Assembly: GCA_016764335.1 (NCBI GenBank)
Contig: JAESSB010000007.1
Location: 4,600-11,603 of the forward strand
Length of the DNA: 7,004 nucleotides
Direction: 5' to 3'
Origin: Magnetovibrio sp.
GTDB taxonomy: Bacteria > Pseudomonadota > Alphaproteobacteria > Rhodospirillales > Magnetovibrionaceae
Shown: positions 1 through 5,509 of the stretch, one piece after another
Layout of the letters: every line of letters begins with the position of its first letter
Position numbering within the stretch: the stretch's first letter is position 1
Position numbers and translations under genes: made by a program
The notes under the pieces: model-generated
What the model saw: the letters and a program-made list of their open reading frames with translations, nothing else
Told to the model about the DNA's origin: nothing
Databases searched by the model: none

Positions 1-1
1 T

Positions 2-310
2 GCTTATGCCCGCGACGATGCACACAAAGACGAGTTGATGAAAACGACCTTCTCTGGGCGCGGAAAAATCGACATCAGCCGCTTTAAAGGCTTGGGCGAA
101 ATGCCTGCATCGCAACTCAAAGAAACCACAATGAAGCCAGATAACCGAACTCTGCTTCGCGTCACCGTACCCACGGGCCACGGTGAAGAAGACTGGGACG
201 ACATTCACGATACGGAAGAACTCGTCGAAAGCCTTATGGGCAAAAAACCCGAGCTCCGTTACGCCTATATCCAAGAACATGCCCGGTTTGTTGAGGATGT
301 AGATATTTAA
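2..310 (+). CDS. parE: DNA topoisomerase IV subunit B, C-terminal 102 residues (partial at 5')
   Basis: The frame is open from base 2 to the TAA at 308-310, so the gene enters from the left edge. ParE carries the ATPase and TOPRIM domains of topoisomerase IV, which decatenates daughter chromosomes together with ParC. The visible piece is the end of the TOPRIM/C-terminal region: it contains the conserved type IIA block FKGLGEMPASQLKETTM (fragment residues 28-44), then a short acidic linker (GEEDWDD) and the terminal segment ending HARFVEDVDI. That ending (family form roughly QENARFVEDLDI) separates ParE from GyrB, which ends differently around its last helix. The ATG at 38 and the TTG at 35 are internal codons and not starts. 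No defect is visible. The match to alphaproteobacterial ParE is recognised from memory of the family and was not searched. Confidence 0.93.
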   Translation, partial: AYARDDAHKDELMKTTFSGRGKIDISRFKGLGEMPASQLKETTMKPDNRTLLRVTVPTGHGEEDWDDIHDTEELVESLMGKKPELRYAYIQEHARFVEDVDI

Positions 311-325
311 GAAATGATAAATACT

Positions 326-344
326 GGCGGTTGTCCAACCTGCC
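326..344 (+). terminator. Possible hairpin after parE
   Basis: Sixteen bases after the parE stop, GGCGGTTG pairs with CAACCTGCC, giving an eight-pair stem with one bulged T and a very tight loop. No T-run follows directly; the nearest is TTTT at 357-360. It may help end parE transcription, but it lacks the canonical intrinsic-terminator tail, so this is a weak call. Confidence 0.22.
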
Positions 345-450
345 AACGGCTTGCGGTTTTGACCTTACGATCGACTGTATTGAAACCGAGACAGGCTTCC
401 TTCCACTCTACTAGCCCCACAAATATTTTAAGGTGGCGCGCGTGGAGCCA

Positions 451-478
451 GGAAGATTCAAGTACGAAGTGCAACACC
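451..478. repeat. IS30-family terminal inverted repeat, end downstream of tnp
   Basis: Read on the - strand this stretch contains GTTGCACTTCGTACTTGAAT, a type of sequence familiar from the ends of IS30-family elements in Proteobacteria (recalled, not searched). Its partner is at 1251-1278 in inverted orientation; the shared core is GCACTTC with flanking TGT and TGA matches. It lies about 50 bp beyond the transposase stop, as expected for this family. Confidence 0.65.
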
Positions 479-526
479 AATTTGAAATTAGATTTTGACA
501 GCGCTACCGCGTTCTTTCAATAGGGC

Positions 527-1200
527 TTAAACTGGGGTTTTAAATCCGATGCATTTTCTGAGCGTCAGGTTGTGACTAAGGATGAGGTTTTGAAGGTCTT
601 CATTGCTCATTTTGTCCGATGTTTCGTTTTCTCGGCAGATCTCGTCATAGGCGATCATTATACCCCCTTGAAACGTTGTTTCAAAAGGCGCGCTAGGGGG
701 TGTTTTCAACTGCCCCTTTTTGCCAAGATTGTGTAAGGATCACAGAATCACATCAACATTTTGCAAGCCGCTTTGATCAGCTTATGCTTCGCGAATTAGT
801 CACCCTTATAAAGGGTCATGGATTTGCAGATTTCAGGGTTCCATCGACGAAAGATATCCATGATAGTCAGCCCCATTTCCGCCGCTGTTTTTCGGCTTAA
901 CTTCGCCGCAATCACATAACGGATGTTGCGTTCTTTAAAGATTTAAATTGGCCCTGTGCGGTGGAAAATGATCAAATCGCCTTCCCAATAGCCAACGCAT
1001 TCCTAACCGTTTATTTGTCCGGTAAAAACATCGACTTTCTTGATTGGACTAGCGTTTTCGGTCTCAGCTGATTGTCGATGCTGGTCGCCCCAGTTCCCGT
1101 GCGGGCTTGCAAGACCCAAAACCCTGAACTCGAAAAAGGCGATAGGGTCTCTTTCCTCAAGCGTAATCAGTCCATTCCTAGGAGGTGCACACCCTGTCAT
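527..1200 (-). pseudogene. IS30-family transposase, internally deleted and frameshifted
   Basis: Read from 1200 downwards, the N-terminal part (LITLEERDPIAFFEF) matches the helix-turn-helix opening of IS30 transposases. The frame then runs through a TAG at 1003-1005 into VGYWEGDLIIF, the first catalytic Asp block, so roughly 90 residues between the helix-turn-helix and the DDE core are missing. A TAA follows, then IRYVIAAKLSRKTAAEMG. The second catalytic block appears as LYKGD-stop-FAKH against the family FDNGxEFAKH, so its Asp has become Tyr and a Glu has become a stop. FCDPYT then aligns, and a one-base loss explains the corrupted KGSVEN block that holds the catalytic Glu. The last part, 658-527, is open for 43 codons and contains NLILSHNLTLRKCIGFKTPV, the conserved C-terminus. 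It is clearly dead. Confidence 0.85.
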
Positions 1201-1250
1201 CGCAACATCTCGTTGGTTTCATCACCCCAACGCTAACAGAGTTGAGGGAA

Positions 1251-1278
1251 GATGTCGCACTTCACTCCTGATGACGCC
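1251..1278. repeat. IS30-family terminal inverted repeat, end upstream of tnp
   Basis: GATGTCGCACTTC and the bases after it pair, as an inverted repeat, with 451-478: 17 of 28 positions match, 11 of them in the first 13. It lies about 50 bp upstream of the first transposase codon. The orientation is correct for the two ends of one element. The divergence agrees with the advanced decay of the coding part. Confidence 0.55.
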
Positions 1279-1701
1279 GACAACAAAGCCGTCGCTTACA
1301 CAGAATATAGGATACTCCCGAGCCAGCAGTCGAATGCACCGTGCAAAACAGACCAGACGTATGACTGTAATTTAAACGACCAACCCATCACCATTCATTT
1401 TTAACCAAAGATTCTGTTCTTTGGAATCAGGAATGACACGTTCTACGCATTTCTATAATGCCGTTGTACGATTAAGTGAAAAAATTTCCACTCACGGACC
1501 ATTGATATCTTCTGTACCGCATAACAACACACCATCTCTTACTTAAAGGTTTATAGTGTTGCATTGATTGGTTGAGGTCACCAAGGAAACTTATACACTA
1601 TTAAGATGTTGTATATATATTACACCCCTATAGATTGTAACAAAACATCCCACGATACCCATAACAGAAATAGCGACCATCTTAGGTCACCGTCCATTAA
1701 A
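1279..1701. other. Non-coding stretch between IS30 remnant and response regulator
   Basis: No convincing gene is visible on either strand. Short reading frames here (such as one over 1606-1800) have no ribosome binding site and no recognisable protein motif. The DNA becomes AT-rich from about 1540 onward. It holds a tight hairpin (1405-1424), an inverted repeat ATAGTGT/ACACTAT (1553-1559 and 1595-1601), an AT-rich near-palindrome (1610-1624) and two copies of AGGTCACC (1575-1582 and 1684-1691). A TATAAT at 1454-1459 has no good -35 partner. The function of these elements is not shown. Confidence 0.6.
1405..1424. repeat. Perfect 7-bp hairpin in intergenic DNA
   Basis: CCAAAGA (1405-1411) and TCTTTGG (1418-1424) form a perfect stem with a six-base loop, TTCTGT. 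No T-run follows on the + strand, and only TTAAAAA follows on the - strand, so it does not look like an intrinsic terminator. It could be a protein-binding site, part of a small RNA, or chance. Confidence 0.4.
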
Positions 1702-1737
1702 GCTATTGTAATATTGCAAATTTATGACTACAATAGC
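1702..1737. repeat. Perfect 9-bp inverted repeat overlapping the response-regulator promoter
   Basis: GCTATTGTA (1702-1710) and TACAATAGC (1729-1737) are exact reverse complements separated by 18 bases. The left arm holds the candidate -35 box and the right arm the candidate -10 box. The centre-to-centre distance of 27 bases (about two and a half helical turns) would put the arms on opposite faces of the DNA; a single dimer spanning both, or looping by two, is possible. An operator for autoregulation is an inference. Confidence 0.5.
1706..1734 (+). promoter_or_regulatory. Candidate sigma70-type promoter for the response regulator
   Basis: TTGTAA (1706-1711) and TACAAT (1729-1734) are separated by an optimal 17 bases. 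This would start transcription near 1741, leaving a leader of about 45 nt before the ATG at 1788. Both boxes lie in the arms of the inverted repeat at 1702-1737. This is a consensus match only; no start site is known. Confidence 0.5.
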
Positions 1738-1787
1738 GTGTTTTACCTGCATTACATATTATTTTTCAGATATAGAAGAGGTGAGAT

Positions 1788-2201
1788 ATGCTTGGCGTAA
1801 AAAAGACGAAACGAGTTCAAGGGAAAAGGTGGCGAGTGCTGGTTGCCGAAGACGACCCTGCGGGGCGTAATCTCATTAAGCTCGTGCTGACGAAGATGCG
1901 AATAGAAGATGTTGTTATTGTTAATGACGGGCTTGCGGCTTGGCAAGAAATCGAAAAAGCAGAAACTTCATTTGATCTTGTCATTTCTGACTGGAACATG
2001 CCCATGGCCACAGGACTTGAGCTCCTCGAACAAATGCGAGAAGAGGATATTAAAATCCCCTTTCTGATGATTACGGGAAGAGGCTTAATGGAATCTGCCG
2101 TCGAGGCTAAGATGTACGACGTAACGGCCTTCATGCCAAAACCGTATTCACCTCAGCATTTGATGCAAAAAATAAACGTATTGCTTAATTCTAAATTATG
2201 A
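1788..2201 (+). CDS. Single-domain response regulator, CheY-like receiver
   Basis: This 137-residue protein is a receiver domain with no output domain. After about 14 basic N-terminal residues, the first strand WRVLVAEDD supplies the acidic Mg2+-binding residues (Asp22, Asp23). The phosphoacceptor is Asp68 in VISDWNMP, followed by the GLELL helix. The switch Thr is Thr96 in LMITGR, and the invariant Lys is Lys118 in MPKPY. All five signature positions are present, so it should accept phosphate from a histidine kinase. The DWNMP-x-x-GLELL wording is typical of CheY-type regulators of chemotaxis or of phosphorelay shuttles, but no chemotaxis or kinase gene adjoins it. The ATG at 1788 is supported by GAGGTGAG four bases upstream (1777-1784). 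It lies between an IS30 and an IS481 remnant, is intact, and appears to be transcribed alone from 1706-1734. The partner kinase is unknown. Confidence 0.92.
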   Translation: MLGVKKTKRVQGKRWRVLVAEDDPAGRNLIKLVLTKMRIEDVVIVNDGLAAWQEIEKAETSFDLVISDWNMPMATGLELLEQMREEDIKIPFLMITGRGLMESAVEAKMYDVTAFMPKPYSPQHLMQKINVLLNSKL

Positions 2202-2399
2202 CAGCTTGAATTCAGGTGATTTTGGCAAGTTTGAATCAATCATCCAAGGTCAGCATGTCTGGACTGGGTTCTTTAAATTGAACCATTTTTTGGTGGAGAT
2301 ATGTCCGCTTCAGGCCAGAAGGAGTCATAATTTTTATTTCGCTAATAAGTCTATTTTTCTGTGCATTTCCACAGTATCCGACTTAACGAGATAAACACA
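2202..2399. other. Non-coding or severely decayed stretch after the response regulator
   Basis: No intact gene is seen. A ribosome-binding-like GGTGGAG lies at 2292-2298 before an ATG at 2301 whose frame encodes only nine residues (MSASGQKES) before TAA. A neighbouring frame continues with a hydrophobic stretch (YFANKSIFLCIST). This could be the 5' end of a gene cut off by the IS481 insertion and then frameshifted, but no family is recognisable. No clear terminator for the response regulator is visible. Confidence 0.4.
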
Positions 2400-3151
2400 C
2401 CTGAAGCGGCTCATACTTTAAAGTTCTCAAGCCACTGAAAGTCTCTGGGTAAGCAAAGAACGCTGACCAAGTATCTTTATCCCTGATGTTTAAAAGACCA
2501 CGTTCCCCTATGGCGCACAAGGCAAAAACGCCTGTCTGGTTGATGACGTTAGGTATTCAAACCGGAACAGTCAGTCTTATCGCGCCCTTTATATTTGGCT
2601 TTGCTAAAGAGCTGCGGTTTCTTTCTATTCCTTTTGTTCGCAATGAACAGAACGATGTTGCGAGATTTCAAACATTGTCTCCAATGATCCGCATCATAGG
2701 CTTTATCGGCAAGCCAATATCAAGGCAGAGTCTTCTTGAGAAATTTCATCAAGGCCTCCCCTATCATATCCACACAATTCTGACGGATAATGGCATCCTT
2801 TTTTCGAATCAAGCCTGCCCGAAATACGCTGTGCACCACATCTTTGATCGTGTTTGGGATGCACACAATATTGAACACAAGACAACCAAAACCAATCTCC
2901 CCTAGATCAACGGGTAGGTCGAAAGAATAAACAGGACTATCAAAGACGCCAGCGTCAAACGTGAGCATTACAAAAATCAAGATCAGCTCAAAACCCACCT
3001 GCAGACAGCCTTAAAGGCTTACAAATTTGCAAAGCGTTTGAAGTCCTTGAAAGGTTTAATCCCGCACGAATATATCTGCACAATATGGACAAAAGAACTG
3101 AAACAATTCAAACTAAATACAAATCATCACAGTTCTGAACGAAACACATAG
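2400..3151 (+). pseudogene. IS481-family transposase, broken
   Basis: The C-terminal half is well preserved in one frame. YHIHTILTDNGILFS carries the second catalytic Asp (codon 2786-2788), HIFDRVWDAHNIEHKTTK follows, and then ING-stop-VERINRTIKDASVKR, where the catalytic Glu is codon 2921-2923. The end is LKTHLQTALKAYKFAKRLKSLKGLIPHEYIC and a short tail to the TAG at 3149-3151. Two in-frame TAG codons (2903-2905 and 2915-2917) replace what family members have as Trp and Gln around NGQVER. The 5' part is far worse. Pieces such as NTPEAAHTLK (from about 2400) and KRPRSPMAHKAK (from 2492) resemble the N-terminal helix-turn-helix and linker in two frames, and the first catalytic Asp region cannot be read. 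The start is therefore approximate. Possible end repeats ACGAGAT (2386-2392) and ATCTCGT (3172-3178) are too short to trust. Confidence 0.82.
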
Positions 3152-3174
3152 GCCGTCGTGACAATTTAACGATC

Positions 3175-3211
3175 TCGTCAAAATAGAAACGGAGCCATTT
3201 TGACGATTTTT
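3175..3211 (+). terminator. Hairpin with T-run, probable intrinsic terminator
   Basis: TCGTCAAAAT (3175-3184) and ATTTTGACGA (3197-3206) are exact reverse complements with a 12-base loop, followed by TTTTT (3207-3211) on the + strand. It would stop rightward transcripts leaving the IS481 remnant before they run antisense into the methyltransferase gene, which ends at 3228 on the other strand. Leftward transcripts also cross the stem, but without a T-run after it. The stem is AT-rich, so efficiency may be modest. Confidence 0.5.
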
Positions 3212-3227
3212 GAGGCGGGCAGAGACT

Positions 3228-3887
3228 TTATTCTTTGCGCCACACCGTCACAAGCCACGGCTGTTTGTGACGTGGAAGCCCCGGCGGACGAAAATAACAT
3301 TGCACCTCACAAAACCCCGCAGCGGTAACGTAATCACGCCAGGTGTCGAGATCGAAAAAGCAGCTATAACGTTCTCCGCTTACTCCTTCATCGTTATTTC
3401 CGCGTGGGTTCGAGCACAATAAGACGCCCCGAGGCTTCAAAGTTGCTGAAAGTTCAAGCAAAACGCTCGGCAATTCTTGACTCGGCACATGGAATAGAGA
3501 TGCATTCGCAAACACACCGTCAAAGTGGCTTTGGGGTAAAGTCATCGCAAGAAAATCTTGATGAAAAACATCACACCCGGAATAAGAGCGTGCCATCGCA
3601 ACAAATTCTTTCGACCCATCCAGCCCCGTAGCGTCATGGCCCAATGTCTGAAAATAATGCAAATCCCGTCCGGGACCACACCCCAAGTCGAGAATGGTGT
3701 AGGGTTGATCGCCCTCAATCGCTTCCAAGAACGCCTTGTAGTTCTGGCTAACATCGTGATTTTTAGTGCCGTGCCAGAAATCTTGAGCAGATCGGTCATA
3801 ATGCTTGATGGTTAATTCAGTCATGCGTCGCAATTGTTCTTTATCATGCGCATTTAACAGCTTGTCCGGATTAGCCTTTGGTTTCAC
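3228..3887 (-). CDS. Class I SAM-dependent methyltransferase
   Basis: This is a 219-residue intact protein. Residues 29-57 (HYDRSAQDFWHGTKNHDVSQNYKAFL... region) form an N-terminal cap typical of small uncharacterised methyltransferases. Motif I is ILDLGCGPGRDL (65-76), the glycine-rich AdoMet loop. The acidic end of strand 2 is Asp90 in TGLDGS, and the motif IV region is FDGVFANASLFHVP. No membrane segment or signal peptide is seen, so it should be cytosolic. The start is GTG at 3887-3885, chosen because AGGA lies seven bases upstream; the next in-frame ATG (Met22) has no comparable ribosome binding site and would trim only the basic leader. It follows the rhodanese gene by 64 bp on the same strand and may share its transcript. 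The substrate cannot be deduced. Relatives act on small molecules (for example TehB-like chalcogen methylation) or remain unassigned. Confidence 0.9.
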   Translation of the reverse strand: MKPKANPDKLLNAHDKEQLRRMTELTIKHYDRSAQDFWHGTKNHDVSQNYKAFLEAIEGDQPYTILDLGCGPGRDLHYFQTLGHDATGLDGSKEFVAMARSYSGCDVFHQDFLAMTLPQSHFDGVFANASLFHVPSQELPSVLLELSATLKPRGVLLCSNPRGNNDEGVSGERYSCFFDLDTWRDYVTAAGFCEVQCYFRPPGLPRHKQPWLVTVWRKE

Positions 3888-3951
3888 GCTGTTTTCCTAT
3901 TATCTCTCAAAAGGTGTGACGATGCACTTATAGAGCTAAGGTAATTTGAGA

Positions 3952-4263
3952 TTAGATTGAGCCAGAAAGCCCCGCCTGCACCCAAGCGGCGACACCACCA
4001 GTCATGTTATAAGCTTCTGATACACGATTTTCTTGCAATAAATATTCCCCAACTTGTCTGGACCGAATACCGTGAGCACATACAAACACGAGTTTCTTAC
4101 CTGTATCGCTTGGGATTGCCTCGAAATCAAAAGTGGACATCGGGTTATGCAGTGCTCCAGGAATAGAAAATTGAATTATTTCTTGGCGTTCCCGTACATC
4201 GATTAAAATAGCTTGATCTTGATCAAGCCATTTCTTTATCTCTTGTGGATCAGTTTCGATCAT
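3952..4263 (-). CDS. Single-domain rhodanese-like sulfurtransferase
   Basis: This 103-residue protein is the size of GlpE/PspE-type single rhodanese domains. The opening ILIDVRERQEI (19-29) is the CH2A-type motif, HNPM follows, and the active-site loop is CAHGIRS with the persulfide-carrying Cys62 and Arg67. The end TGGVAAW is the usual rhodanese C-terminal signature. The short loop of the CxxGxR type fits sulfur transfer rather than the phosphatase relatives. There is no signal peptide, so it is probably cytosolic. The ATG at 4263-4261 has only a poor ribosome binding site (AAGG about ten bases upstream), and no better start is present. The likely promoter is at 4311-4340. The methyltransferase gene follows after 64 bp, which suggests a two-gene unit. 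The physiological sulfur donor and acceptor are unknown. Confidence 0.92.
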   Translation of the reverse strand: MIETDPQEIKKWLDQDQAILIDVRERQEIIQFSIPGALHNPMSTFDFEAIPSDTGKKLVFVCAHGIRSRQVGEYLLQENRVSEAYNMTGGVAAWVQAGLSGSI

Positions 4264-4310
4264 CTCAAATATACCTTATCTCTACTTTATGTTCTTCTGA
4301 CGGATTGTTC

Positions 4311-4340
4311 ATTATGTGGTGTCAAGACGAACAATTTCAA
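4311..4340 (-). promoter_or_regulatory. Candidate promoter for the rhodanese-methyltransferase unit
   Basis: On the - strand, TTGAAA (4340-4335) and CATAAT (4316-4311) are separated by 18 bases, a fair sigma70-type arrangement about 50 bp upstream of the rhodanese ATG. A perfect TTGACA (4325-4320) also lies here but has no -10 at the right distance. This is a consensus match only. Confidence 0.4.
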
Positions 4341-4428
4341 GCGTTTTGGCGGATAGGTATTAGGGTTAAAACTCATTAATCTTTTTATGATTCAATAGCT
4401 TGACTTCAAAATAGGGAGATTTTCAGCT

Positions 4429-4963
4429 CTGGCGCGAAGTTTTTGGCTTACAGACGATCAATTTTCACTGATTAAGACGTATTTGTCGTTTCCAGCGGCG
4501 GGGTGAAGATGGTCGGAGTATGATCAGTAGTATTATTCATGTGCTTCAGTCTGGAGGGTATTGGCGCGATTACCCGGCGAAATATGGCCCATCGACAACG
4601 GTTTACAAGCGCTATAATCGTTGGGCTCAGAAAGAAATTTGGCACTATATGTTTGCCGAACTAACGCCATAACCTATGGGACAACACCGAATAAATTTCC
4701 ATTGATGCCTCTCATATCAAAGCCCACCGATGTGTAGCTGGAGGAAAAGTGGAGCTTTTATTCAGGCCATTGGCTGAACAAAAGGAGGCCAATACACCAA
4801 GCTTCAGGCCATAAGCGACGAACAATACCGCCGTCTGGTCTTTTATTTAACACCAGATCAAACGGCAGATATTACAGGGGCTGCTATGCTCGGCGCACGC
4901 CTCTCACAAGCTTAATATTTTCTTGCCGATAAAACCTATGATGCGGATCATTGGAGACAGTAA
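4429..4963 (+). pseudogene. IS5-family (IS427-like) transposase, frameshifted and 3'-truncated
   Basis: Three blocks of an IS5/IS427-type transposase follow in order. SFWLTDDQFSLIKTYL starts near 4438 in one frame. IISGI-like text follows at 4520-4672 (SSIIHVLQSGGYWRDYPAKY, GPSTTVYKRYNRW), ending in TAA. A third frame from about 4695 gives ISIDASHIKAHR with the first catalytic Asp (4704-4706). After another frame change comes GGQYTKLQAIS, then LTPDQTADITGA and FLADKTYDAD with the second Asp. The sequence stops matching at 4963, so the C-terminal third with the catalytic Glu is absent. A likely original start is CTG at 4429 (a mutated ATG in MARSFWLTDD-like text), preceded by AGGGAG at 4413-4418. 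It is at least three frameshifts deep and non-functional. Confidence 0.83.
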
Positions 4964-4979
4964 GCTCGATTCACAATAG

Positions 4980-5476
4980 CATACAATTTTCGGTCACGAT
5001 TATTCCGGTTCTTTGCTTTCAAGCCGTTTTCAAGTTTATATTGACCAAAGCCCCCCATTTTTGGCGATCATGTTTTGCAGACCATTATTACGGTAATATC
5101 CGCGAAGATTCTGAACTTTTCATCCGTCCGATGGCATGCCTCCCTCTCGACACAAAGACCAGAAGGCCAATGCTTATAAGCCTTATCTTCTTTGGATAAT
5201 ACTTTCTTTCTTGGCTTTTTTATCGGGATTTTAAAACCTGCTCCAAGATACCCTAAATCTCTTAAAACCATCGTGTCAGACGGTTTCACGACCCGGCTTT
5301 CATCAAAAATTATCTTGTCATGAGGAGACCCGTTTTGCGCCGAGCCAATCGCCATAACCTTTTTTTATCGGTGACCGGTCAGTGTCATTCAGCAGCTTGT
5401 CATAATCCTCCATCCGAAGACCAGAAAGACGAAAAAATAGTGCGGGGCGCGCGTATAAAATTCTAAATATTTTCAT
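4980..5476 (-). pseudogene. IS5-type (DDE_Tnp_4-like) transposase, internally deleted
   Basis: On the - strand the ATG at 5476-5474 has a good ribosome binding site (GGAGG, six bases upstream) and opens MKIFRILYARPALFFRLSGL, then RMEDYDKLL, the N-terminal helix-turn-helix of this transposase group. Within about 30 codons the text jumps, after a frame change, to GSPHDKIIFDESRVVKPSD and VLRDLGYLGAGFKIPIKKP, the second catalytic Asp region. It continues as LSKEDKAYKHW and a damaged VEH-type block (VEREACHRTDEKFRIFAD) that should hold the catalytic Glu. A further frameshift gives YRNN. The middle, including the first catalytic Asp, is missing. It belongs to a different group from the IS5/IS427-like remnant that meets it head-on at about 4963-4980. 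The end repeats were not identified. Confidence 0.78.
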
Positions 5477-5509
5477 GAAAATCCTCCACATAAAGATTAT
5501 GCAGAAAAA

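Larger units (their letters stand above)
451..1278 (-). mobile_element. Degenerate IS30-family insertion sequence with both ends
   Basis: This is a remnant of an IS30-family element about 0.83 kb long, shorter than the usual 1.0-1.1 kb because of an internal deletion. It is delimited by a diverged pair of terminal inverted repeats (451-478 and 1251-1278) and contains a broken transposase read on the - strand. Beyond the repeats I see no obvious target-site duplication. The low end lies about 140 bp downstream of parE, a permissive intergenic location. The exact outer ends are uncertain by some bases, because the repeats have diverged (17 of 28 positions match, 11 of the first 13 on the inner side). 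Confidence 0.75.

Noticed and set aside
314..523. Short + strand reading frame after parE
   Set aside because: No ribosome binding site or recognisable motif, and its end overlaps the IS30 terminal repeat.
700..900. Short + strand reading frame inside the IS30 region
   Set aside because: It is the opposite strand of the IS30 transposase remnant, which has clear family text on the - strand.
1040..1375. 111-codon + strand reading frame
   Set aside because: Antisense to the IS30 N-terminal region and running through its terminal repeat; no protein-like pattern.
1606..1800. 64-codon reading frame upstream of the response regulator
   Set aside because: Composition reflects AT-rich DNA, it spans the likely promoter, and it overlaps the start of the real gene.
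2720..2998. 92-codon - strand reading frame with hydrophobic residues resembling a small membrane protein
   Set aside because: It lies exactly antisense to the best-preserved IS481 transposase segment and has no ribosome binding site.
4951..5199. 82-codon + strand reading frame across the IS5-IS5 junction
   Set aside because: Antisense to the - strand IS5-type C-terminal text; no family match.
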